A stretch of DNA of 64,000 nt from Trochalopteron elliotii (taxonomy: Eukaryota > Chordata > Aves > Passeriformes > Leiothrichidae). The first letter of the stretch is position 1. Each line of letters starts with the position of its first letter. Both the position numbers and the translations under genes were made by a program. Under the pieces are notes generated by a model. That model made no database searches and was not told where the DNA came from. It saw only the letters and a list, made by a program, of their open reading frames with translations. Location: positions 1,422,774 through 1,486,773 of the forward strand of contig JANPWX010000360.1 of the NCBI GenBank assembly GCA_024734555.1, written 5' to 3'. Below are positions 39,201-51,700 of this stretch, one piece after another.

Positions 39201-42200
39201 TCCACTTTGATTCTATGCAAAAGGGGTTTTAAACTTTTTTTTTCTTTTTTTTTTAATTTTATTTTCACAAGAAGTACCTAACTGGCTAGAGCTGGGAATA
39301 ATCTTTGACCCCTGTAGGAATCTCAAAAATCTTGAAATGGTCCCTTAGGTCAGCTCCTGAATGTGTAACTCACAACTCCTGGACTTTTCATCACACACAG
39401 TATATACTCACAGGAACTTAATTCAGTTGTCAAAGATCAGGATTTCCAAGTCATGGTAGTAATTACCTTTCTGAGCCCATACAGCAAAATGAATGAGACA
39501 TAACATCTGTTTTCTGGTTCTTAAGTAAACTTCTATTGAGTGAATTCAATCATTGATTAACTGTTCAAACCAATGAGACATCACATTTTTCAAAGTCAGA
39601 AATTATTACAATTTCCATTGAGCCTATGATCTAATTAGAACTGAGTGGAAAACAATTTTCTCAGCCTGTTAAAATGTTAAAGATTTCAAGAAATTTACTC
39701 ATATCAAGGAAACCTGTAACAGACTTCCCAGTGGCTGGAATCTCCAATCTACTGTATGAGAGTTCAAAACTCTTCTACTCTTAATTCAAATCAAACAATG
39801 TGACTTTCTCACATCTTATCAAAAGCCAAACCACTAGGAGGTTGGCTATGACTCTAGTGGTTTCTGAAATGGCATCATAGTAATGGGAATGAATCATAAC
39901 TGCTGTGGGGTCTGGGAAGAAGAATTGATATTGAGGTTTGAAGGTGAAGCAATACTAAATATTGAACAAGAATATTCAAATCACTGTACTAATGTACTAC
40001 AGGGATATATGAAGGGACTAAAATGATTAAATCTTTGCTGAAAAGATGGGTTTGTAACAAAGCCACAATTTCTTAACTATAACTACCACACATTTGTATT
40101 TTCTAGGAATTCTTCATTCCTAGCCACAACGTAGTTTTCTAGAGATGGACTTCTGATAGGTACACCTCATGTCTTTATGAGACACCTGCAAAAAACATTC
40201 TGATTCCACAGAATAACCTTACATCTCATCACAGATGAATTTTGGCTAGAATAGATTAGAGAGTTAGAGTTGGAAGAATGGGGAAGGCCTGCAGGATGAA
40301 TTGGAGGCTCAGAAATCCATGGATGGGAAAGGCTAGAAGTCAAATGTGGAAAGACCAGGAACTAAGAAAGATGTAGGATGTATCAAATAATGTAAAGAAT
40401 GTAAGATAGGGTGGTAAAGATGTAGGGGCAGTATGACATCAGAAAAACTTTGGATGCATGGTTTCTGTTGACCATGTAAAATCTAAACTCAGAATAGTGA
40501 GATGGTGTTGTTAAGTACTTGGGATCTCTGAAGCTCTGATCCATGATAGAGTCACAAAGGATTGCTGTTGCATTGTAATACCATCAACCCTGATAGAGAC
40601 AGTGGGATGTAAATGTCACTGATGCCTTCTTACTTCCATCATTTTCCTTCTTATCTTGTATTGCACTGTTCCCTTTCTTGACTTCATAAAATACAAAGTA
40701 CAATTTTCTCTAGCTGTCTTACCATCATGAGATAAAAAGAACAATTCCAGAGTATTGAGTCCTTCTGTCTCCTCTTAAGTGTCCTTCCTTCCTTCTTGTT
40801 GTCATATTCTTTATAATCCCTGCTGCAGACTACTGCAGTATCCTTTGTTAGGATGTGTAAAACCTGTAGTCCCCCTTGGATGAACCCTGAAGTCAGGTAT
40901 TTTGGTACCATCATTCTCTTGCCTGACTACAAATTTTTCAATACAAGACAAATGAATTTTCCATGCTAATGCTATATAACAAATACTTACTCACTCTCAA
41001 AAACACGCTCACCTCTAGGTAAATCTATTGCTCTCTTTAGAATTTACAACAGATGAGAATTCTGGTCTTCATTAGTAATTCACTGAAACACTTTACAGGA
41101 CCTCAAGAACCCCATGCTTCAATGCAGACAACTGAGTCATCGAAACCACAGAGAACAGCAACTAATTTCTTCCTTTAACCCCAAACTTTTATCTTCTGTC
41201 ATTTTTTCCAGTTTTGTAAATTCCTCACAATTCTGATGAGTGATGTTGTCCAGTGAGGCATTAGTGTCAAAATCCTGCTGGACTTCACCAAAATCAAAAT
41301 TTCACTTTATTGTTTTATTAAAAGGTCTGATTCTGGAAATTGTGACTTATATAAGATTCTTGCCTTTCATTCACTCCAACAAAATTTTTTTAGGCTTCAC
41401 ATTTGTTAAAATAGATTGAGAATATGAAGTCTTAAAACTTTGAACAAGAAGATAAATATCCCTCCAAATGTAGTGTAAATGTAATTCATGATTTTGTGAC
41501 TCATCAAGACTTTTGAATTTTTACAGTAGCCAGCACTGCTAAATTAATTGCAAAGGGCAAGAAGTAAGGGTGTTGCAGCTAAACACTGTACTAGTCATGA
41601 CTGGTCTTTTGAGAAGATCAACCAGTGTAGATAAAACTAATACCATTTCCGAAAGAGTGAACATAACTTTTACTAGTCTTCACAAAATCAGCAGATTTGA
41701 CCCCCAACCCTTGTCATTTTTGCAGACACTCAGGAAAAATTGCAATGTACTTCTATCTATGGGATCAAATGAGTCAGGTCTCTGATTCTGAATTGGTAAC
41801 TATCAAGAATTTTGCATTTTCTTAAATATAGAAGGAAACACATCTAGTCCACCTAGCTTTAAGTTGTCAATTCCAGATTATTCGTCATTTCAGGGTACCA
41901 ATTTATAGATGAATACAGATTCTTCTGAACAACTTCATGCTCTTCCTCACAGGAAGTTGTCCTTTGAAAAGAACTAATGGGAAGTGGGATTATAATCCTG
42001 AATGACTAAATGAAGGAAATTCACAATGAAAGCAAGTATGCTTAATAATTTTTCAGTTGATGTTAGACACACTAAAACTCGTGACCACTTTTTTTTTCAT
42101 TTTTTTTGTCTTTACAGTTAGTGGCTGAAACATGCTGCTATTGGTCCGCAGGCAAATTATCTGTTATTGCAATTTTTAAGGGCAGAACTGTGTTGAGAAT

Positions 42201-43624
42201 ACAGAATATATATCATATCATATTGTATCATATCATATCGCATCATATCACACTTCTTGCTTAGCTAAAAATAATATTACAAATTACTCCTCTGTCTCCT
42301 GCCTGCTTATGAAACTCTGCCTTTTTTTGCTTCATACTATCTGACTCTTCATTATATTATGAATAATACATTACATCCCACATTATAGGAAATGTATTTA
42401 CAAATGGAGTCTAACTGTATCATCAGATGTGCAGTTTGTAACTTTGCATTTTAGAATGAGCTAAATGATTGAGAGCACTTGAAAGCAACTTCCATTATTT
42501 ATGTTACAGTCATCCTAAATTTGGCTACCCTCTAAATCTGTCGATTTGAGCCAAGTACCAAGCTTTACTATATTATTGACTTTTAAACAGTACAGTCCAT
42601 TGATTTAATTGGAGAATCCTGATTAAAAATTGATGTGACAATGTGCCCTATTGCCCTCAGTCTGCACATAAAGCTAGTACTGATCTAGGTCTGCAAAGTT
42701 ATAGTCATTCATATTCAACTGCTGTTCAGCTAGTTCTAAGTAGAATTGTAGCTCATGCTTTTAAAGATAATATCAACAGCAATAAGCAGATACAAAGACC
42801 ATTTCTTTTATGAGGAAGGGCTGCAAACAGATGTTGTTTGAGCCATGTTCATTTCCTACTAGAACGTTCATACCTGTTTGAAAAGGATTTTTGATTCAAA
42901 CATCCCTCACAAGAACAGAGATTGCTACTCCATGGGACCATCTGGTAAGGCTGAATCATCTACCTCTGCATCAGTGCTGATGTGATGGAAGAAACAGAGG
43001 TTGACTTCTGTAGAATATAAGACTGTGTAAAGAATGTCTAAGGCCCAGTACAAAACTCATGTTTCTGGCTATTTTTGTTGAGCATGTACTTTCAGTGCAC
43101 CTGTTCTTTCCTGCAGTGACAGTGCTCCTTTAGCTGAAATGTAAAATTTAAAGAAAAGAAAATGCCCTACTGATGTTCTCTAAATCAACAATTTCTATTG
43201 ATTTTCTTATTGAATTTGATATAAAACATTACTTACAAATTACTTAAAACTGAAATTAACTACTTTGTTAGCTGTGTCTGAGATTCACACTCTGCACAAA
43301 TTTGGAGTTAACTGCTAGGAATTACTCTGAATTAATTTCAAATTATCATAATAGAAAGTGTTATGCAGGAAGAGGAATTGAGAAGATATATTCTTTTGTT
43401 TTTAAGAATTGTTTTAACAGATTAAGGACCCAAATTAAAACCAAAGAGAACCAGTACAAAGGAAATTTGCACAGATTAAAGTATCACTACTCTAGACAGT
43501 CACCTGGATAGAATATTACATAAAGCAAGATGGCCCAACACATGTCAGCTAAACTTGTACAATCTCCCCATTTGTAACTGTATATAACATATAAAAGAAA
43601 TGAATTTGACCTTTTACTGCATTG
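36297..43624. other. gene-free AT-rich DNA
   Basis: No gene, RNA gene or dispersed repeat recognised. Open frames are at most about 76 codons and look like chance ORFs. It contains poly-T runs near 39230-39256, a G/A-skewed stretch at 40260-40430 and the pentanucleotide array at 42211-42250. Confidence 0.6.
42211..42250 (+). repeat. (TATCA)n pentanucleotide microsatellite
   Basis: Eight units in exact 5-bp register: TATCA five times, with variants TATTG, TATCG and CATCA interspersed. Confidence 0.85.
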
Positions 43625-43629
43625 TAGAT
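43625..43629. repeat. target-site duplication, left (TAGAT)
   Basis: TAGAT directly before the LTR start TGTCCTGGG, repeated exactly at 44181-44185. Five base pairs is typical of ERVL (class III). Confidence 0.88.
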
Positions 43630-43740
43630 TGTCCTGGGTTGTGGTGTAGAACGTGCACGGAGTATTCTACCACCATCTTCATGAACTGTGGAAACCTATT
43701 GCTGAAGCAGCATTCTTCCAGACTCTCCCCTCCCTCTTTC

Positions 43741-43815
43741 TGTTAGGGTGTCTTTTGTTAAGGTGTCCTCTGCTAATGGGTCTTTTGATAACGTGTTTTC
43801 TGTTAATGGCCTGCT
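43741..43815 (+). repeat. 15-bp tandem repeat within LTR U3
   Basis: Five imperfect units in exact 15-bp register start at 43741, 43756, 43771, 43786 and 43801. The approximate consensus is TGTTAAGGTGTCTTT. Tandem direct repeats in U3 are a common site of enhancer elements in retroviral LTRs. Confidence 0.8.
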
Positions 43816-43826
43816 GATGACTTACA

Positions 43827-43849
43827 GATAACTCCCACCAGGAGTTATC
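43827..43849. repeat. inverted repeat within LTR
   Basis: GATAACTCC and GGAGTTATC form a perfect 9-bp stem with a 5-base loop (CACCA), just downstream of the 15-bp repeats and upstream of the TATA box. Confidence 0.8.
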
Positions 43850-43943
43850 TCCCGTTAATGGGCCATCAAGGACCCCCCTGTATGACTCATTATTCCATTG
43901 TGAGATGCTCCACCCAGGGGGAGGAGCCAAGCATTCTCACCTG

Positions 43944-43951
43944 CATATAAT
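43944..43951 (+). promoter_or_regulatory. TATA box of the ERVL-like LTR
   Basis: CATATAAT, about 20 bp after a G-rich GC-box-like stretch and about 175 bp before the ATTAAA polyadenylation signal. Position fits an LTR promoter. Confidence 0.55.
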
Positions 43952-44123
43952 CTGGGATCTGGGACAATACGGGGTACCTTACCCACTGGATCTACAGAGG
44001 ATCAGAGCTACCAGACCTTTCTACGGGATTGCTGCTTCCATCATCTTGCTCAGGTTGTATTCTGACTCTGTCAGGGGTCTTTTGTATTATTGCATTTATT
44101 TTATTTCTTTTTTTTCTTTTTCT

Positions 44124-44129
44124 ATTAAA
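44124..44129 (+). terminator. polyadenylation signal ATTAAA of the LTR
   Basis: ATTAAA after a poly-T stretch, about 50 bp from the LTR 3' end. It is in the expected R-region position. Confidence 0.6.
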
Positions 44130-44180
44130 TTGTATTTCTGACTTGGAGCCTCTCACTAGTTTTGCTTTCAAACCATCACA

Positions 44181-44185
44181 TAGAT
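44181..44185. repeat. target-site duplication, right (TAGAT)
   Basis: Exact copy of 43625-43629, immediately after the LTR terminal CA. Confidence 0.88.
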
Positions 44186-44578
44186 GTTGGAACTAGAACT
44201 TAGCTAGTGTTATGTGAGTCTCCATGCCACTGAAAGCCATAGAGACAGTATAACTACAATGTTCAGTCCAGGAGGAAGTGTTCTCTGAGCTAGAGTTCTT
44301 CTTCCCCTGTCCATATGCATTCCAGGTATACTGCCTTTAAGTATAAATACTTCTTGAGGCATCACAATCAAAGCCCAATGTTTTGAGAATTTAATGTCAA
44401 AGCACGGTTGTACATGCAACAGGAAGCAAACCATATAACAGGACCTCATATGAAATACTTTTTTTTTTTTTGTGCGCAAATTCCATTTGTATAACCTTCA
44501 ACACAGGATCCCTATAGGTGGAGATTTGTGCTTCCCCAAAAGTTGTTGTTGGTGGTTTTTTTGGTTAGTTTTGTTTTG

Positions 44579-44604
44579 TTTTTTTTTTTTTTTTTTTAAA
44601 AAAA
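44579..44604. repeat. poly-T run followed by poly-A
   Basis: A run of 19 T directly followed by 7 A, with more T/G-rich sequence upstream (about 44540-44578). Confidence 0.85.
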
Positions 44605-45670
44605 GCCTGCCTGCAATTCCTGCAGTATACCAAAAGAGGGCACCTAAGGCTTTCTGTATAAAGCCCAGGAAATCTGCCGGGATCTGGATTACTTTCCAAC
44701 AATGTTTTAGAAATCTTCTCCCACTTTACCGCATACTAAGCAGAAATATGAAGTCTGTCACTATACAATGAAATATAACCTGCAAAATTTATATAGTTAC
44801 TTTTAAGGAAAAACAACATTTCCATACATTCCCATATCCACGAAAAAACAACATAAATCATAGAACAAAAAGAGCAAACATGCAGTTTATAAAAACCGCA
44901 ATAGAATTCACTAGAGGTAATTGGTGCCAGGATACAGAAAAGATGACTGTGCATCACAGCTGTGCAGAATGTTCCTAGCAGAGAGGAGTGGACAGTCTGG
45001 ATGCAGCAGATCCCCATGTAATTGCAGTTAGCACTGCTGTGGAGTCAGGCTTAAACATGAAAGGCTGTGTGATGTGCCCACAAGTTTGAGTTGGCAAACA
45101 GAAAGGAAATTCTAGAGGTGCATATTTTGCCCTTGCACAGAGATAGCAAAGGGCTTGTTTCAGAGAGGGAATTAGGCACAGGCGCTTGCACATAAATCTT
45201 TCTTGGGTCAGATTCCAAACTTTGATATGATTCAGTAATTGTCCTCTGACAGTTGTGTGTTTGATGAGTTTCAGCAATTAACTTTTTACCTATCTGTCTA
45301 TGCTACATATTTGCCTATTTTCTAAAATTAAGAACAGTTGAATAATAAACTTAAGTCATAACAAAAATGTTTGAAATGCAACAATTTTATTTGCAACAAC
45401 ATATAATAGCAAATATTACCAAGGTACAAGAATGTATTTTTAAAATTATATATATATTAATTAAGAAAATTTGCATTTAACAGAAATCCTCACTTATAAG
45501 TAGCTTTTCACTAGTTCTGGTGTATTAGAAGATTGTAAAGGTATTGAATGTAGTTATCTTTTGCAGAGATGTTTATTTCAGATGCAAAAAAACCCCAAAA
45601 ACTTAATTCAAAGGCCAAAAATTAAAATAAAAACCCCAAGGATTTTATTTTCCACTTGCCTTTAATATGT

Positions 45671-45674
<4 letters not shown>

Positions 45675-45706
<32 letters not shown>
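45675..45706. repeat. (AT)16 microsatellite
   Basis: Uninterrupted AT dinucleotide repeat of 32 bp. Likely length-polymorphic. Confidence 0.95.
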
Positions 45707-45714
<8 letters not shown>

Positions 45715-48700
45715 GTGCACAGTAAATATTCAACTGTTGCTTTAGTGTAGATATTTAAATGTCTCACCTTTTACTTCTCTAATTTCCTTCCAATGCCTGC
45801 TTTAATGAATAAGGGAAAGGAGATATCCAACTGTAAAAATGGAAAATTTAATCCTCTATTAAATGATTGTACATATTTTCTGTTCTTTGGAATGTGATTA
45901 TTGATAACTGACTGCATGACAAGGAATGCAAGAAAGACAATAATTGTACCCCTTAAATATTTATTTAAGTTATTTGCCCTAAAATATCAAGCAAGAACTC
46001 CAAAAAGAACATAAAGAAGACCAGTCTGTCAGATATGTGATTAGAAAAGGGGAATAAAATCCAATTGTTTTTGACATTTCTAATTTCATATTTCTTGGGC
46101 ATTTTTACTGTTTTGTTTTGGGTGTTTTTTCTGTAGTTAAAGAGTTTGTCTGCCAGACACCACTGTATGTTTTTCAGTTTATTTTTAAAAAGTCACTTGA
46201 GATTATGTATAAAGGTATTTCCTAAAGTAGTGATAGTTCTGCTTTGTAACATTTACAGCTGAGGTGGATTATAGTGTTACAGTCAGTGAAGGAAGCTTTG
46301 AGTATAGGAAAATTAAGAAATAGATAATTTTACTGTAAAATATCTTGTTATTAGTTCTTCTAGATAAATTCAGAATAAAATATCTTATTATTACTCCTGT
46401 TTTTCGAGGCTTTTTGCATTTCCTTTCAGTGCCAGTACCGTTTGCAGGTAAGCTGCTATGGCATGCTCAGGGGATTCACATACTGAAAGGTGGGCTACTC
46501 TGTAGGCTCCAGACTTGACCGTCTAATTTTTCAGCTACAGGAACAAAAAGAACTTTTCCATTTGGGTTACCTGAAATCTAGATTGTGTGCACAGACCTAA
46601 ATGGAGCAGAACAGAGGGAGGAGCGTAGGAGGGTTGCAGGGAATGTATGCTTTTCAACAGTGCCAGGGAGTGCATATATAGTGGTGCAACATGCTCAAAC
46701 ATATGGGCCTACATTTGGATGCATCTGTTTTGGGCACCCAAGCTGAGAGACCTAGAGAGCTGAAACTTCAGCAGACCTTGGAACTAGCCTCTGAAAATCA
46801 GGCCGTTTTATGCTCTCTCAATTCCTTCTTGTAAAGGTAGTCACTAATAATCACCAGTCAGGTTTGAAAATATATGTAGGGGACTATCCTCCACTCTGCA
46901 CCTAGAAAAATAGATGTGTAGAAAATCAGAGATTAGAGTTCTAAGTTTCCTTTGAATCTGAGCCAAAATCTGAAAAGAAATACTTACTAACTGGAATGGC
47001 TGTATCTCAAAGGTTTAACCTGTCTTTGGTTTGATATGCTGAAGAGTATCATGTTTTCATGGCAAGGGACAGATCTAGAGGAATTTTTAATGTTTTTCTT
47101 TGCTAATTTTGATTACCTCTAACAAAATTCTCAAGATGAAAACTTTCTCCCTTGCAAGCCATTGCATATGTTAATTAAACCAGCTCATAAACTACAATCA
47201 AATTAACTAGAATAGTGTTCCAGTAAAATATATGTATGATCCTAAGAGTAGCTGTCTGAACACCCTACTAATACAGCCACATACAGTGGCTCAAGTAATA
47301 GAAAACTGTTCTAGATTTTTCCTCAGTGATGTGTGCTCAATATAAATTAGTTTGCTATGAAAAATCAAATGACAACTTTAGCTAGATTCAAGATTTCTTT
47401 TCACAGATTCAGTTCTTTGATCAAAAACTACAGTAGATTGAAGTTTGCTATTGTCAACATATTGTACGTACACAGTGTGTTTATTTTTGTGCACTTTTAA
47501 TGTATTTAACCTTAATGTCTGTTTCTTTAAAGCAAAGAAACTGTGGCTCAGCATCTTGAATTGTCAAAGCAACCTATTGCAGATTTCTTTTTATAGATGA
47601 AAAGAAGCGTCCAGATGATGAATGCTATTCACAAAGTGATTGCTGTGGCAGTCATATCATGTCTCAAAGTACACATGGCTGTGTAAATAGAAACTACTGA
47701 AACTTGTTCTGACATGTGAAACTTTTTCCATGGCATATCAACTCTTGTGTCACCTAAGCAGATTCAGCTAGAGCTCTTACTAAAAATGCAAATGTTTTTA
47801 TTTGCTCTTTAATTTTTTTTTGTTTGTTTTAATATCATCCATTCATTGGATGGGCCGAAAGTGAGATATTCCTCTCCCCCATGAGACCCTCAAGTTTAAC
47901 ATTAGAAGTTTTGTGACAGTCTAGTAAACCTTTAATGAGAATTCTTTTTGTGACAGACAGATGTAAATGTATCCCTCTAATCCTATTCTTTCAGGATTTG
48001 TCTGCAGATGAATGTTAATAATTAGTAGTTGCTTTCTCCCTCCTCCTTCCTTCGTAAAATTGTATTCTTCATAAATTCATCGTCTTTTTTTCCCCCTGTT
48101 TTCTCAAAGTACCAGCAGCCCTGACAGCCTCCCTTTGTTCTTATGTTTATAAATAATTTATAATGTAGAAATATCTCTTCTTAGTCTTAAAAAATAAACT
48201 AATGGTTGAACATAACATACTGCCAGGAGCAGATCTACCACTAGCTTTAGAAAAAAAAAAAAAAGAAGGAAAAAAGCTTCATGATTAACAAAGAGAGAAA
48301 GAAGGAACATCACATGGAAATCTATTTATCTGAGTGAATGCTGATTTTTGTTTGCAGATGCTAAATGCATCTGAGCTACCCTCATTTTCTGCTCTATTTC
48401 TTTTCTTTTCCAGACTGCACACCTCAATTCATTCCTTAAAAATGTAGCTTCTTTTAAATATCCTGAACAAACAAAAGGCTACAACATGGACTAAGTTATC
48501 AGCATAAATGTGTTTACACTGGTGTAGGTGATTCTCTTAGGAATATACCAGCTCTTATAGTGACACTTGGTTGATGATTGCTGTCCATGTTGTAGATGCA
48601 CTGCTAAAGAAAGTCACAGATTTAGCCAAGACATTCAGTCTATTGTCAACTGCATATGGACCAGCTGTTGATGTTGGGATTCTTGCAAAATAATTCTAAA

Positions 48701-51700
48701 GGCTGTACTGCAGTAGCATATACTTTGTCAAGAATGCTCAGACATGCAACCTCAAACTACAAAGAACCAACACTCCAATTAGAATTGAAATTTACTGAGT
48801 TTCAATACCTACTGAACACAGAGGAGTGATTCTGTTTCCAAATGTTTGTATGGCTCCATTATTGTTGTTTTATACAGTCACAGCAGGAGCAGTGTCCACA
48901 TAAAGGACTAGAATTATTGTTAATTAAGGTAAATACAACTGAACTTGATATTACATTGTCAAGCCTAATTCTAAGAAGAAATGTTTATTTTGCTGCAGTT
49001 AGCATATGTCAAAGGAGATGGCTTAAAAGTCACTACGTGGTAAAGTGGAAATATATTCAAGTTGTTTTTAAAACAATCCTAGCATGCAATTTAGATAGGG
49101 ATCTCGACATTACCTCACAACAGCTGCCAGGACTTTTAAAGAAAGGTGAGCTACCATATCATGTCCTGCCTCAGAATGCCCCCTGTGATGGCGACATCAG
49201 TGAGCATGAGTTACTATTAAATTACAGAACCTATATGCACACTCCATAATTATACACAAGAAAGTAATTTGGATGCTACTTTGCTTTACAAGAAGTGAGT
49301 GTAGCTCTATTTTAACATACTTAGTTTTAAATTCCCCACCGGGTGCTAATTCGAGTCTCCTCTGCAGGGTACACTCAATATTCACCTACTCTTCAAGCGC
49401 ATTATCACAAATAGAACTATGTAATTTAGGGATAGGAAATGAAAGGAAAAAGAATTCCTTACCCAAGGTACACAAGCAGTAGAAGATGGGGAATTTAGGC
49501 AGATATGCAAACCCAGTGTAGAAATAGTTATGACCTGCAGGGGTTAGCTTTGGATCTAAAGGAGGATTGGAGCCAAGACTAGTTTGGTTTTGCAAGAAGC
49601 AGACCAGCTGCCCTTTGTAAATTATTCATTTTTGCTTTTGGCTTGTTTCTGACTTTGGAGAGTGGAATGAGTTTTGGCCAGAAAAAACACTCACGTAAAA
49701 TCTTTTGAAATAACTGGTTAGGGAGCTTTCTGAATAAAAGAAGACGTCATTCCTAGCAACTCAGAGATGAATCTGTTTGCACAAAAACAGCTTGGAAAGA
49801 GCGAGTTTAAATCTCCGTCAGGTGTTCAAAACCAATCTGAACCCTCTTTTAAGGAGTTTGATCTTCTAATCCTCTACCTTTTCTCACCCCTTGCCTTTAA
49901 CACTCTGTAACAGGGTTCTCAGCTTCTGTTAAAATACATTTTGTGATAGTCTGTAAATCTCTGCTGAGATTGTGGCTGCTTTCAGATCTTACAGGGTGCG
50001 ATGTGAGGATTCAATGTTTTTCAGGAACTCTACATTAAGAACGGAATCCTGCTTGAAAATCCCTGGGTGCACGTATTGTAAAGAAAGCAGGAAGACAGAC
50101 CTAAAATAGAGTACACATCAAGACCAGAATTTCATCCAAAGGTAGCATGCTTCTGAGGAGACATCTGAAAGCTCAGTGCAATCTTTTAAAGGAAACCTTT
50201 CAGGTTCCTGAAGGCTGCTCAGGATTAAGAGAGAAACTAATGTCATGGGAAGGGAGGATGAGGTTGAAGGGAATGAAACATTTGATTGCAAAGAAGAGGA
50301 AAACAGAGAATGAGACTGGTATAAAAGCATCTCAGACAAGCATTTGACAGTGGTAACTTCATTTTTTCAATACTGGGGCATGAGTGCACAAATTAACCCT
50401 TAAATCCTTTTTGCATGTAGCTTCAACCTATCACATCTTCATGGTAAAATGTCTGCCTAATGACACTGACACGTTACTTTTCAAATTTTCACTAAATTTC
50501 CTTCATGATTATACAAAGAATTGTAGTTGTAACACTACTTTCTCTTGGCTAAATTATTCCCCTGATCTGCGCTGTTACACAGGTAAACCCAGTTCCAATT
50601 CATTCATAAGCTGTGCTTTGTTCCAGTCCAAACCTTAGCTTGAATAAACACCTTGAGACCCTAATGCCTGAAAAGGACATCCGGACCCAAACATATATCC
50701 AAATCTATTTTTTTCCGCCCAGATTATAAAATGGACTAATCAAAACTTTAGCTGAACACCCTTGATTTTTGTTGGTGTCAATTCTTGATCAAAAAATTTT
50801 CAACTGAGGCCCTTTGCTGCCTATAGCAATGTATCTTTATAGAGCAGAAACTGCCTGGCTCCCTGGCATTATTAAGAAAATACAGTATACAAAAGCTTTA
50901 AGCTTCAAACCATACAGCATGATTATTATGATAGCAGGAGATGTCAGGTGGAGACAAAGACACATGGATAGAATTGACTTAAGGCGCGTCATCAGAAAAT
51001 AAGGGTGATGTGATCACAGTACTTATAGCATATGCAGCAGCTGTACAATTCTACATGGCAGCTTCCATCACACCCTTAACATGAGGGAAAAAAAAAAAGA
51101 GAAGATTCTGAGTAAATGATGGCTGAATACACAATAAATTGTAGTGTATGACAAGACGCTTTCTTTTTTGTTTAATATATAAATCAGGAGTGCTTATGAA
51201 TTAATATCAATTAAAATAATGTATTTGCTTTCTTTCGACAGTTATGTCAGCCTCATTAAAAGCCAAGTGCTAAATCTTCATTAGATTTTTCAATATTAAA
51301 ATACTTCCATGAAATATAAATTAACATTTAACTTGTTGCTGGTCATATTAAGGAAAAGGAGGGGGCAAAACTCATTGGGATTGAAATCATGACTCATTTA
51401 AATCAATGAGACTTTTGTTTCTGAACTCATTGGGGCCAAATAATTCCCTCCCTGTTGACAAGAGGCAATACCTTTAAATCTGGCAGAGAAGCAGGCCTCA
51501 GGAAGTATTCTGTTTCAGTTTATATTCCTGACTAACATGATGATGGTTAAAATTTTCAAAGTATCCTTGGCGACATACGGAGAACATGTGCCCGAACAAG
51601 AGTAAAAAAGTTTAGATTCCTGGGTAGCTTCAGTGTTTTAGGAAACCTTATGGTGTGCCTAGAATTTTAACAGTTCTACCTCATGAAAAGACACAGTGGC

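Larger units (their letters stand above)
43630..44180 (+). mobile_element. ERVL-like solo LTR
   Basis: A 551-bp element starting TGTCCTGGGTTG and ending AACCATCACA, with perfect 5-bp flanking duplications TAGAT. U3 holds five 15-bp tandem units (43741-43815), a 9-bp-stem hairpin (43827-43849), a GC box-like GGGGGAGGAG (about 43917) and a TATA box CATATAAT (from 43944). An ATTAAA polyadenylation signal is at 44124-44129 after a T-rich stretch, and a short U5 follows. This is a complete LTR layout in the right order. No gag, pol or env sequence is adjacent, so it is a solo LTR. Assignment to ERVL rests on the 5-bp duplication and the TGTCCTGGGT start, which resembles bird ERVL LTRs. ERV1 is possible. 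Several short open frames across it are chance frames. Confidence 0.92.
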
